From positions 1 through 38,335 of IMG/VR virus record IMGVR_UViG_3300032087_000996: a stretch of DNA of 38,335 bases; one strand, written 5' to 3'. Position numbers and translations under genes: made by a program. Shown one piece after another: positions 15,307 through 22,452 of the stretch. Source of the stretch: a virus. The first letter of the stretch is position 1; the number at the start of each line of letters is the position of its first letter. The notes beneath the pieces are model-generated. The model was given only the letters and a program-made list of their open reading frames with translations, did no database searches and had not been told where the DNA came from.

Positions 15307-16875
15307 ATGATTAATGATATTATGATTGTAGGTGGTGGAAGTGCAGGTTGGATGACAGCATGTACCCTTATCAAAAAATTCCCAAATAAAAATATAACAT
15401 TATTAGAAAGTCCTAACATTGCAACAGTTGGTGTTGGTGAGTCTACTATTGGTGGTATTAAGAACTGGACTAAATTCTTAGGTATAGATGATAAAGAATT
15501 TTTATCACATACAGATGGTTCTTATAAGTTATCAATCAAATTTACAGACTTTTATAAAAAGGGCGAGGCATTTCACTATCCTTTTGGCGAACCTAATTTG
15601 GACGGTAACTATGCCAGAATGAATGATTGGTGGACAAAGAAGTTTTTATATCCTAATACTCCTAATTCTGATTATGCAGAATGTATTTACCCTCAAATGG
15701 CATTGGTAAATCAAAACAAAATTACTTACAATAAAGATAATAAAATACCATTTGATTTTAATAGACATACAGCTTATCATTTTGACGCCACAAAGTTTGC
15801 TTTATGGTTAAGAGATAACTATGCTAAACCACGTGGTGTAAAACATATCTTAACAGATGTAAAATCAGTTGAACATAATGAAGATGGTATAGAAACAATT
15901 AACAAACAATATAAAGCAGACTTGTTTATAGATTGTACAGGTTTTAAATCTCTATTATTAGGTAAAGAAATGAAAGAACCTTTTGAAAGTTATAATGATT
16001 TATTACCAAATGATAGTGCATGGGCAACTAGAGTACCTTACAAAAATAAAAGTGAACAACTTGTTTCATATACAAACTGTACAGCTATAGAAAATGGTTG
16101 GGTGTGGAATATACCGAGTTGGGAAAGAATTGGTACAGGTTATGTTTACTCATCTAAATTTGTAGATGATGGTACAGCATTAAATGAATTAAAGGTGCAC
16201 CTAAAAAAACAAGGGCATGACATATCAAATAGTGAATTTAAAAATATAAAAATGCGAGTTGGTATTACAAAAAGATTATGGGTAAAGAATGTCGCAGCTA
16301 TAGGTTTATCGGCAGGTTTTATAGAACCATTAGAAAGTAATGGTCTTTATACAGTACATGAATTTTTATGGTATCTATTAAGAGCATTAGAACGTGGCGA
16401 CCCTAATCAACACGACAAAGATAACTTTACCCACCAATGTAAAGTGGCATACAAAGGGTTTGCTCATTTTGTTGCGTTTCATTATGCATTATCTCAAAGA
16501 AAAGATACACCATATTGGAAAGCAAACTTTAATAAAACATGGTCAGATCATATTACAGAATTAAAAGGTGATTTCTTAAATGAGTTTTTATCATTTGCAC
16601 AAAAAAGAAATATTGATTATCATTGGCCACATGAACAAGGTACAGGATTTCATTCTATAGCTGCAGGTTTTAATTACCCACCAACTGATTTAACCACATT
16701 ATGTTATTTGAATCAAAAGACTGAAGATGAAATTATGGATGAGTGGATGCCCCATTGGGACCATTTACAGGCTAAAAAGGAAATGTGGTCAAATGCAGTA
16801 AAAAATGAACAGAATTTACTTGATTTTTTAAAAGACCAGATTTATAGAGAAGAACAAAAAGAGAACGAAGAATAA
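15307..16875 (+). CDS. Flavin-dependent (tryptophan-type) halogenase
   Basis: A 522-residue protein of full family length. The FAD-binding GGGSAGW motif is at residues 8-14. The catalytic lysine expected by alignment to PrnA (K79) is in GSYKLSIKF. The halogenase fingerprint WxWxIP is present as GWVWNIPSW. A GLSAGFIEPLESNGL segment, typical of the family near the substrate and chloride site, is near residue 340. It would use FADH2, O2 and halide to form a chlorinating or brominating species that travels to the lysine and attacks an aromatic substrate. A characterised viral relative is VirX1 of cyanophage Syn10. Substrate and flavin reductase here are unknown. Confidence 0.9.
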   Translation: MINDIMIVGGGSAGWMTACTLIKKFPNKNITLLESPNIATVGVGESTIGGIKNWTKFLGIDDKEFLSHTDGSYKLSIKFTDFYKKGEAFHYPFGEPNLDGNYARMNDWWTKKFLYPNTPNSDYAECIYPQMALVNQNKITYNKDNKIPFDFNRHTAYHFDATKFALWLRDNYAKPRGVKHILTDVKSVEHNEDGIETINKQYKADLFIDCTGFKSLLLGKEMKEPFESYNDLLPNDSAWATRVPYKNKSEQLVSYTNCTAIENGWVWNIPSWERIGTGYVYSSKFVDDGTALNELKVHLKKQGHDISNSEFKNIKMRVGITKRLWVKNVAAIGLSAGFIEPLESNGLYTVHEFLWYLLRALERGDPNQHDKDNFTHQCKVAYKGFAHFVAFHYALSQRKDTPYWKANFNKTWSDHITELKGDFLNEFLSFAQKRNIDYHWPHEQGTGFHSIAAGFNYPPTDLTTLCYLNQKTEDEIMDEWMPHWDHLQAKKEMWSNAVKNEQNLLDFLKDQIYREEQKENEE

Positions 16876-16878
16876 AGC

Positions 16879-16907
16879 TTGACAAATACTATTGGAAGTG
16901 ATATCCT
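16879..16907 (+). promoter_or_regulatory. Sigma70-like promoter TTGACA-N17-TATCCT, near-leaderless
   Basis: -35 TTGACA at 16879-16884, -10 TATCCT at 16902-16907, spacer 17 bp. Seven bases then separate the -10 from ATG 16915, so transcription should begin at or one base before the start codon. Confidence 0.72.
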
Positions 16908-16914
16908 ATAAATT

Positions 16915-17103
16915 ATGATTACATTACAAGATATAGAAAGAGTGACCTCTACTCAAGCAAAAGTGGAGAGATTAATTAATAATGCAAAATCGGCTTGTCA
17001 AAACTCCGTTACTGATTGGGCAAAAAACTATTGGTTTGGTGTATGGAAGACTTTATGCCATAAATATAATAGACAAGACCTCTACAATAAGGACCTACAC
17101 TAA
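16915..17103 (+). CDS. Hypothetical small protein
   Basis: A 62-residue helical protein with two Cys and several Trp residues (SVTDWAKNYWFGVWKTL). No domain recognised. There is no room for a Shine-Dalgarno between the promoter -10 and the ATG, so it is probably translated from a leaderless message. The stop overlaps the next start. Confidence 0.6.
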   Translation: MITLQDIERVTSTQAKVERLINNAKSACQNSVTDWAKNYWFGVWKTLCHKYNRQDLYNKDLH

Positions 17104-17675
17104 TGAACGTATTTTACGTAGATAAGAATCCAGTTAAAGCTGCTGAACAAATGATTGACAAACATGTCGTCAAAATGATTTTAGAATCAGCACAATTATT
17201 ATCAACTTGCCACCGTGTTATGGACGGTACAGAGTATTACGATAAGACGGCAAACGGTAGAAAAATTAAAAGATGGCGACATCCTAATTCTAATTACGAA
17301 CAAGTCTTATATAAGGCAGGTTGGGTCAAACACCCTAGTACTATATGGTTGTTTGAATCAGCATACAATTATATTTGGTTATATAAACATATGATGGCTT
17401 TGAATGAAGAATATAAGAAAAGATATAATCATACAAAAAATCATGTTACAATTGATAAACTAGGTGATATATTAAAACATCCACCAAAGAACGCTAAATA
17501 TAATGTCATAGCTACTGATCCAAAACCTGCTATGCCAGAATATTGTAAGATACCTGGTGACGCAGTAGGTAGTTATAGAAAATATTATATAATGGAGAAA
17601 AAAAGATTTGCAACATGGAAGGCACCAAGTAAAATGCCTAAATGGTATGCAGAGGGTATCAAAGATGGAAGATGA
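17103..17675 (+). CDS. Pyrimidine-dimer-glycosylase-like (Pyr_excise) phage protein
   Basis: A 190-residue protein starting MNVFYVDKNPVKAAEQMIDKH, then KMILESAQLLSTCHR, a pattern I associate with a phage family often placed near pyrimidine dimer DNA glycosylases. Downstream motifs include WRHPNSNYE, HPSTIWLFES and YRKYYIMEK. If the assignment holds, it would act in base-excision repair of UV damage; the catalytic residue is not clear to me, so the activity is inferred from family likeness. Confidence 0.55.
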   Translation: MNVFYVDKNPVKAAEQMIDKHVVKMILESAQLLSTCHRVMDGTEYYDKTANGRKIKRWRHPNSNYEQVLYKAGWVKHPSTIWLFESAYNYIWLYKHMMALNEEYKKRYNHTKNHVTIDKLGDILKHPPKNAKYNVIATDPKPAMPEYCKIPGDAVGSYRKYYIMEKKRFATWKAPSKMPKWYAEGIKDGR

Positions 17676-17736
17676 GAACTGTCCTCTTTGTGGATACGAA
17701 ATAGAAGATTGTGATTGCCTCTTAAAGTGGCAATAG
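17665..17736 (+). CDS. 23-residue zinc-knuckle-like microprotein
   Basis: A very short frame starting inside the previous gene's end and closing before the next Shine-Dalgarno. The product contains CPLCG then DCDC, four cysteines in a compact zinc-ribbon-like spacing. Position and composition suggest a real microprotein; there is no independent proof. Confidence 0.35.
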   Translation: MEDENCPLCGYEIEDCDCLLKWQ

Positions 17737-17746
17737 AAAGGAAACA

Positions 17747-17965
17747 ATGTCAGATATTAATTTAAAAGGTCATATTATACAAGGTTTAAAAGATCATGCT
17801 AAAGGTCATATTGAAAAGCATAAAATGAATGTAGAAATTCTTATGCAGAGAACAGCTGGTGTTGCTGAACATCCAGATACTTTAGAAACTATTGAAAAAG
17901 AACTAAAGATTATTGCTGAGTATGACGACCAATTAGAAATGTTAAATAAATATTTTAAGGAGTAA
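17747..17965 (+). CDS. Conserved small phage protein
   Basis: A 72-residue helical protein: LKDHAKGHIEKHKMNVEIL, then GVAEHPDTLETIEKEL, then AEYDDQLEMLNKYF. This helix-PDT-helix pattern recurs in marine T4-like phages as an uncharacterised family. AAAGGAAAC precedes the start. Function unknown. Confidence 0.68.
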   Translation: MSDINLKGHIIQGLKDHAKGHIEKHKMNVEILMQRTAGVAEHPDTLETIEKELKIIAEYDDQLEMLNKYFKE

Positions 17966-17966
17966 T

Positions 17967-18053
17967 ATGAAATATATTTATGGTGTGGCTAGTATTGCAA
18001 TATTTTTTGGTGTATTAGCTGTAGTTTTGAATTATATGCAAGGAACATTGTAG
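17967..18053 (+). CDS. 28-residue single-span membrane microprotein
   Basis: A short frame with a strong AAGGAG Shine-Dalgarno six bases before the ATG. The product is essentially one membrane span (GVASIAIFFGVLAVVLNYM). The good ribosome binding site and placement between real genes support it. Confidence 0.5.
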   Translation: MKYIYGVASIAIFFGVLAVVLNYMQGTL

Positions 18054-18059
18054 TGATTA

Positions 18060-18437
18060 ATGAGAGAGTTTATTTACGATACATATAATGGTGTAATGGG
18101 TTGGAATAAAAACCCTTTACGTCATATTAGAGATTTCAATACACGACATTTTGTTACACAGGTTTTAGCATGGATGTGGTGTATTGTATTTTCTATATTA
18201 GTAGGCAGTTGGACAGTATTTGGTTATACTGCCATTGCTCACTTGATATTTATTGCAGCTGTTTTTATAACTGTTGCAACGTTTGAAACAGCAAAAAGAA
18301 ATCCTAATGCTTTTAGATTTATTAAAGGTTATCATAGTTATGGCAGAGCAAGAGATTACGTAATGTATAGAGATAAAAATGGTATGCCGTATAAAGTTAA
18401 ATTAGATCCTAGAGATCCTGGTGGAGAACACGAATAA
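18060..18437 (+). CDS. Membrane protein with two spans
   Basis: A 125-residue protein with a polar N-terminus (about 35 residues), two adjacent hydrophobic segments (WMWCIVFSILVGSWTVFGY and IAHLIFIAAVFITVATF) and a basic C-terminal tail with GYHSYGRARDYVMYR. Both ends should lie in the cytoplasm. No family named. The stop overlaps the next start. Confidence 0.65.
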   Translation: MREFIYDTYNGVMGWNKNPLRHIRDFNTRHFVTQVLAWMWCIVFSILVGSWTVFGYTAIAHLIFIAAVFITVATFETAKRNPNAFRFIKGYHSYGRARDYVMYRDKNGMPYKVKLDPRDPGGEHE

Positions 18438-18739
18438 TGCCAATATACACATTTGAAAATACTAAGACCGGTAAGGTCTATGATGATATGATGACCATAT
18501 CAGAAATGGAAACGTTTCTAAAAAAGAATAAACATATTAAACAAAAACTAACAACTATAAATATTGTTAGTGGTGTACAAGGCAGTTCATTTAAATCAGA
18601 TAGTGGTTGGAAAGATAACTTATCACGTATTGCTGAAGCACATCCAAATAGTCCATTAGCTCAACAACATGGTAAGAAAACAATTAAACAAGTTAAAACA
18701 GAGCAAGTAATGGCAAAACATAGAAAGAGGAAAAAGTAA
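18437..18739 (+). CDS. Conserved phage protein with FmdB-like N-terminus
   Basis: A 100-residue protein. The start MPIYTFENTKTGKVYDDMM resembles the opening beta-hairpin of FmdB-type zinc ribbons but has no cysteines, so no zinc site. The rest (SGWKDNLSRIAEAHPNSPLA, then a Lys-rich end) matches an uncharacterised T4-like marine phage family. Possibly nucleic-acid binding by charge only. Confidence 0.65.
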   Translation: MPIYTFENTKTGKVYDDMMTISEMETFLKKNKHIKQKLTTINIVSGVQGSSFKSDSGWKDNLSRIAEAHPNSPLAQQHGKKTIKQVKTEQVMAKHRKRKK

Positions 18740-19125
18740 TGGCAGATATACCAGATTATATGCGAGGGTTTGACCTTGATGATGATTGGGGTATGACGCC
18801 TGTATCATCTACACCTGAGGCAAAACCAACGGTAGATCCTAAACTAGTTGAAGGCACAAATTTAGAAATAGCAAAAGTAAAAGAAGATGTTACAGACATT
18901 AAATCTATGATGAATGAGATAATGCAAATCGTAGCAGAAAAAGAAACTGTAACCAAAACTGAAACAGATGAGGAAACACAGACAAGATTTAAAGACATAG
19001 AGAAGATTGTATTACCATTTTTATATAATCTATCTAAGTCAGATGAACCTTATATACATTGGCCTAACAGAGGTCCAATTATTAAGGCACAAATTGAAAA
19101 GATACTTAAACTAACAAGGGGGTAA
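18739..19125 (+). CDS. Conserved T4-like marine phage protein
   Basis: A 128-residue acidic protein. N-terminal DIPDYMRGFDLDDDWG, a helical coiled-coil middle (IAKVKEDVTDIKSMMNEIM), and a conserved end (YIHWPNRGPIIKAQIEKIL). I know this arrangement from cyanophage-type genomes as an unnamed family. The end overlaps the preceding and following genes closely, implying one transcript. Confidence 0.68.
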   Translation: MADIPDYMRGFDLDDDWGMTPVSSTPEAKPTVDPKLVEGTNLEIAKVKEDVTDIKSMMNEIMQIVAEKETVTKTETDEETQTRFKDIEKIVLPFLYNLSKSDEPYIHWPNRGPIIKAQIEKILKLTRG

Positions 19126-19127
19126 TT

Positions 19128-19283
19128 ATGCAAGTTAAGGCGACACATAAAGAACTAAAAAAAGAAGTAAACCTTTTAGAAGAACGAAGACGAGTTGATA
19201 GAGGGTTTATGGGTTGGTATAGGTTGAAAGAAGCGAAGAAGCTTAAATTAAGAGCAAAGGAAAAATTAAATGAAACTAAGTAA
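19128..19283 (+). CDS. DUF465/YdcH-like small coiled-coil protein
   Basis: A 51-residue basic helical protein: HKELKKEVNLLEERRRV, a short turn with GFMGWYR, then LKEAKKLKLRAKEKL. This helical-hairpin pattern (LKxxxxxLxxR ... LKxxKxxLK) is that of DUF465/YdcH small proteins. A GGGGGTAATT stretch lies upstream. It overlaps the next gene by 14 bases. Confidence 0.58.
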   Translation: MQVKATHKELKKEVNLLEERRRVDRGFMGWYRLKEAKKLKLRAKEKLNETK

Positions 19284-19737
19284 TAATTTTAGTCTAAAAG
19301 AAATGACTGCTTCACAAACAGCGACTAGACATGGAATTAATAATAATCCAAATGAAGACCATATGAATAACTTAAAAGCATTATGTGAAAATGTTTTACA
19401 AAAAGTTAGAGATCATTTTGGTAAAGTTGTAACGGTATCAAGTGGGTATCGTAGTCCTGAGTTATGTTTAAAGATTGGCTCAAGTGTCAATTCACAGCAT
19501 GCTAAAGGGGAGGCGGCCGATTTCGAAATATTTGGAGTGAGCAATGCTGAGTTGGTCAAGTGGATTAGTGAGAACTGTGATTTTGACCAGATGATTTTGG
19601 AGTTCCACAATTTAGATGAACCTAACAGCGGTTGGGTACATTGTTCGTATAAATCTGAAGACAATAGAAAACAGATTTTAAGAGCATACAAAGATGAGAA
19701 CAACAAGACTAAGTACGAAGCTTACGACCCTAAGTGA
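19270..19737 (+). CDS. Peptidase M15 (D-Ala-D-Ala carboxypeptidase-type) endolysin
   Basis: A 155-residue M15A-type zinc peptidase. The family opening NFSLKEMTASQTATRHGI is followed by VTVSSGYRSPELC, then the zinc ligands in SQHAKGEAADFEI (His and Asp) and a late His in GWVHCSYK. It cleaves peptide cross-links in peptidoglycan. No signal peptide, so it needs a holin or acts from the virion. With the glucosaminidase at 13604 the phage has two complementary cell-wall hydrolases. Confidence 0.85.
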   Translation: MKLSNNFSLKEMTASQTATRHGINNNPNEDHMNNLKALCENVLQKVRDHFGKVVTVSSGYRSPELCLKIGSSVNSQHAKGEAADFEIFGVSNAELVKWISENCDFDQMILEFHNLDEPNSGWVHCSYKSEDNRKQILRAYKDENNKTKYEAYDPK

Positions 19738-19745
19738 AAGTTGAA

Positions 19746-19781
19746 GCGAGAGAAAAATCGTACTGATAGTGATTCTCTAGC
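19746..19781 (+). other. Imperfect hairpin upstream of the oxygenase gene
   Basis: GCGAGAGAA pairs imperfectly with TTCTCTAGC, with ATC/GAT pairs further in, filling the gap before the gene at 19809. There is no T-tract, so it is not an obvious terminator; it could be a 5' leader structure. Low confidence. Confidence 0.25.
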
Positions 19782-19808
19782 TAATCACATGTTAGATTAT
19801 AGGTCTAT

Positions 19809-20438
19809 ATGAACTTAATAGTAAATTATGAAAATGCAATCCACCCCGAGTGTGGTAAAACATTTGAAGTTATTAACGATATAATAATCACACCATTTTA
19901 CACCGAAGAATTTTGTAATGATTTGGTTAAGATGTGTGATTATTATACAAACAAGTTTAGTGAATCTATAACATACACAAAACCTACAGGTAAAACCTCA
20001 CCTTGGAATACTTTATTCTTTTCTTACATATCACCAATTCTATTTGAAGAATTTGCAAAACATTATAAACAACATCTTTGTCCGTTGATAGAAAAGAACT
20101 TTGCAGTAACAGGTATTTCAGGTTGGTTTTCACCTATGATTATAAAGTATTCAGAAAAAGGACAAGATGTAGAATTACATAACGACACCTCAAAAATTAC
20201 AATGAATGTAAAATTAAATAATGATTTTGAGGGTTGTGATTTAGAGTTTCCAAGACAAAATTGGAATAATAAAGACATACCGGTAGGGTGGTCTTTCATG
20301 TGGCCTAGTCAGGTAACACATCCACACGTAGCAAAACCTCTAATAAGTGGTACTAAGTACTCTCTAGCTTCGTGGACGCACCCTATGACGTGGGATCCAG
20401 TTCAAAATGGTGGTAGTATTCTGTACGACCATATATAA
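19809..20438 (+). CDS. 2OG-Fe(II) oxygenase-like protein
   Basis: A 209-residue protein of the prolyl-4-hydroxylase-like group. Proximal ligands: H-x-D in VELHNDTSK; next the CDLEFPRQNW strand; distal His in THPHVAKP; the GTKYSLASW strand places a Lys where many relatives have the 2-oxoglutarate-binding Arg. The GWSFMWPSQ segment before the distal His is typical. Target unknown. Confidence 0.75.
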   Translation: MNLIVNYENAIHPECGKTFEVINDIIITPFYTEEFCNDLVKMCDYYTNKFSESITYTKPTGKTSPWNTLFFSYISPILFEEFAKHYKQHLCPLIEKNFAVTGISGWFSPMIIKYSEKGQDVELHNDTSKITMNVKLNNDFEGCDLEFPRQNWNNKDIPVGWSFMWPSQVTHPHVAKPLISGTKYSLASWTHPMTWDPVQNGGSILYDHI

Positions 20439-20441
20439 GAC

Positions 20442-20470
20442 TTGACAATCTACTCTAATTGTGGTATAAT
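20442..20470 (+). promoter_or_regulatory. Perfect-consensus sigma70 promoter TTGACA-N17-TATAAT
   Basis: -35 TTGACA at 20442-20447, -10 TATAAT at 20465-20470, 17-bp spacer: full consensus. Start near 20477; 21-nt leader with AAAGGA before ATG 20498. Confidence 0.92.
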
Positions 20471-20497
20471 GAAGTATTAAATATAAAGGATTAGAAT

Positions 20498-21187
20498 ATG
20501 AGTTTTAAATTTGTAGATATAGATAAGAGTAAACTGCCTCAAACAAAAGGCAAAAATATAGACGGTAATAGATTTTATACTATTGACGGTCAAAACTTCC
20601 CCTCAGTAACAACAGTTTTAGGTAAACAAAAAGATAAAGCAGATGGTTTACAAAAATGGCGTGATAGTATCGGACATGATGTAGCTAATTGGGAAATGGG
20701 TAGAGCTGCAAGACGTGGTAGTGCTACACATAAATTAGTAGAAGAATATATCAAAGGTGAAACACCTAGTGAAAGATCAGTATTACCATTAGGATTATTT
20801 AAACTAATGAAACCATACTTAGATCAGATTGATAATGTACATTGTTTAGAAACAATTATGTATTCTAAAAAGTTGACAATTGCAGGTCAGGTGGATTGTA
20901 TTGCAGAATATAATGGTAAATTATCTGTTATTGATTTCAAAACTGCCAACAAAGAAAGACAAGAAAGTTGGATTGAGAACTACTTTATGCAGACTACAGC
21001 CTATGCTATTATGTATGAAGAGCTATTTGGAAAAGTCATAGATCAAATCGTTATCCTTATTGCATCCGAAGACGGTACAATGAGATCATTTATAAAAGAT
21101 AAAAAGGATTACGTAGATAAACTAGGTAAGGCAATAGAAGACTTTTATAAATATTATGAGAAGGAAAACAAGGACAAAGTAAAATAA
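20498..21187 (+). CDS. PD-(D/E)XK nuclease (RecB/MGME1-like exonuclease)
   Basis: A 229-residue protein with the RecB-family nuclease core: RGSATHKLVEEYI (His of motif I), GQVDCIAEYNGKLSVIDFKTA (Asp of motif II, then D-x-K of motif III) and the QTTAYAIMYEELFG helix (Q-x-x-x-Y motif IV). The N-terminal YTIDGQNFPSVTTVLG is also typical of the phage and mitochondrial MGME1-like subgroup. It probably processes single-stranded DNA ends in replication, recombination or host DNA breakdown. Driven by a consensus promoter, so likely early. Confidence 0.85.
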   Translation: MSFKFVDIDKSKLPQTKGKNIDGNRFYTIDGQNFPSVTTVLGKQKDKADGLQKWRDSIGHDVANWEMGRAARRGSATHKLVEEYIKGETPSERSVLPLGLFKLMKPYLDQIDNVHCLETIMYSKKLTIAGQVDCIAEYNGKLSVIDFKTANKERQESWIENYFMQTTAYAIMYEELFGKVIDQIVILIASEDGTMRSFIKDKKDYVDKLGKAIEDFYKYYEKENKDKVK

Positions 21188-21211
21188 TGCCCATGTTTTT
21201 AGAGAGGGCTT

Positions 21212-21583
21212 ATGAAAAAAATAACACTATTATTGTCCGCTTTCATAATAAGTTGTAGCTTTACATTTAAATCTAAAGCAGATACACACGGATTTTTTGA
21301 AGGACCATTTACAGACGGACAATTGTATTTTAGAAACATACCACAAGTTTGTGGACATGTTGCAACAGTACAGGAATATTTAACCTTACACGGCTTTGAA
21401 AAACATAGTGCAAGTGTAGGTAGATCAAATGCATATGAAGATGGTGAACCAGTTTATATGGTTGTTATGTACATGACAAGAGATAAAAAACAACTGATAC
21501 CAGTTGTAGTAGTACCTGGTGTCGCTGAAGCATGTATGGTTTTTAGGTCATTTGATCGTTATGAATTTAACGTTGAAGAATAG
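21212..21583 (+). CDS. Exported protein, gene abutting the tmRNA
   Basis: A 123-residue protein with a signal sequence (MKKITLLLSAFIISCSF); either a lipobox-like cleavage before Cys15 or ordinary cleavage after SKA is possible. The mature part has Cys in PQVCGHV and EACMVF, probably a disulfide. AGAGAGGGC precedes the start. Its stop codon lies only two to three bases before the first paired bases of the tmRNA acceptor piece, so the tmRNA is probably cut from the same transcript. Function unknown. Confidence 0.62.
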   Translation: MKKITLLLSAFIISCSFTFKSKADTHGFFEGPFTDGQLYFRNIPQVCGHVATVQEYLTLHGFEKHSASVGRSNAYEDGEPVYMVVMYMTRDKKQLIPVVVVPGVAEACMVFRSFDRYEFNVEE

Positions 21584-21800
21584 ATAATAGCTATTCTGGA
21601 CGTGGGTGCAATTCCCACCACCTCCACCATAAACACATTTTGGTGTGCTTATGGGGGGTGTGTAGGTTCGACAGTTGGTTAAAACTATTTGGAGTTAAAT
21701 CGTTGACAACGTATAGTCAAACTTATAAATGCAAACAATAACTTTGCTATAGCAGCTTAATACTGCTAAAGGGTTTGGTCCACCTAGTAACAGAACGGAC
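21584..21800 (+). ncRNA. ssrA: Circularly permuted (two-piece) tmRNA
   Basis: The acceptor piece comes first: P2 strand AATAG (21586-21590), T-arm stem GTGGG/CCCAC (21602-21606 with 21614-21618), 3' acceptor strand CACCTCC (21619-21625), then A and CCA ending at 21629. A removable linker 21630-21653 forms a CACA/TGTG hairpin. The coding piece starts GGGGGTG at 21654 and pairs with the acceptor strand, including the G3-U70 wobble that specifies alanine. GGTTCGACAG (D-loop region) follows, then CTATT (21685-21689) pairing with AATAG as P2. The tag frame is 21731-21760, ANNNFAIAA then TAA, followed by the usual hairpin TAGCAG/CTGCTA. The 3' part has a TGGTCC/GGACCA stem. It would rescue stalled ribosomes and tag products for proteolysis. 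Confidence 0.92.
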
Positions 21801-21802
21801 CA

Positions 21803-21831
21803 TTGACAATATTAACGTAATCTGATATATT
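21803..21831 (+). promoter_or_regulatory. Sigma70-like promoter TTGACA-N17-TATATT, leaderless thyX
   Basis: -35 TTGACA at 21803-21808, -10 TATATT at 21826-21831, 17-bp spacer, starting at the 3' end of the tmRNA. Six bases separate the -10 from ATG 21838, so +1 should be the A of the start codon. Confidence 0.85.
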
Positions 21832-21837
21832 AATAAT

Positions 21838-22452
21838 ATGAATGTTGAATTAATTGACAAAATGGGTAGTGATCTATCCGTTGTAAATGCAGCTAGAGTG
21901 TCGTTTGCAAAAAACAAATCCCAATTCGAAGAAAAAGACGAAAAACTAATCAAGTATTTAGCTGAACATGAGCATTGGTCTCCCTTTGCACATGGTCAAT
22001 TACAATTTAGAATCAAAGCACCTATATTTGTAGCAAGACAACTAGTTAAACATCAAGTAGGTTTAGTTTGGAATGAAGTCAGTAGAAGATATGTAGATAG
22101 TGAACCTGAGTTTTATATACCGTTTATTTGGCGTAATAAGGCAGAGAATAAAAAACAAGGATCCGGTACAGATGAAATAGAATATGATATTACTGATTAT
22201 ATGAAACAAACAAAGGAGTTATATAACAATATGATTGAAAAGAATATAGCACCTGAAATGGCAAGAATAGTTTTACCTCAAAACATGATGACCGAATGGT
22301 ATTGGTCAGGAACATTATATGCATTTGCTCGTGTATGTAATTTAAGAGGCAAAGAAGATTCACAACAAGAAACAAGAATGGTCACACAACATATTAGCGG
22401 GCATTGTAAAGACCATTTTCCTATTAGTTGGAGGTATTTAAGTGAACAGTAA
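21838..22452 (+). CDS. thyX: Flavin-dependent thymidylate synthase ThyX
   Basis: A 204-residue ThyX of normal length. The N-terminus MNVELIDKMGSDLSVVNAAR is the usual first strand and helix, so the ATG at 21838 is right. HWSPFAHGQLQF and the ThyX signature region ARQLVKHQVGLVWNEVSRRY (in place of RHRxxSxNExSxR) carry the FAD and dUMP contacts. ARIVLPQNMMTEWYWSG and the Arg/Gln-rich C-terminal helix complete the fold. It methylates dUMP to dTMP using methylene-tetrahydrofolate and NADPH, supplying thymidine for the AT-rich genome. Confidence 0.95.
   Translation: MNVELIDKMGSDLSVVNAARVSFAKNKSQFEEKDEKLIKYLAEHEHWSPFAHGQLQFRIKAPIFVARQLVKHQVGLVWNEVSRRYVDSEPEFYIPFIWRNKAENKKQGSGTDEIEYDITDYMKQTKELYNNMIEKNIAPEMARIVLPQNMMTEWYWSGTLYAFARVCNLRGKEDSQQETRMVTQHISGHCKDHFPISWRYLSEQ

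Noticed and set aside
21602-21629. Separate tRNA gene suggested by the T-arm and CCA
   Set aside because: There is no D-arm or anticodon arm upstream; the element is the acceptor piece of the permuted tmRNA.
21703-21729. TTGACA-N15-TATAAA promoter-like match
   Set aside because: Spacer is two bases short of the 17 used elsewhere and it lies inside the tmRNA coding piece, where the bases are explained by structure and the tag region.
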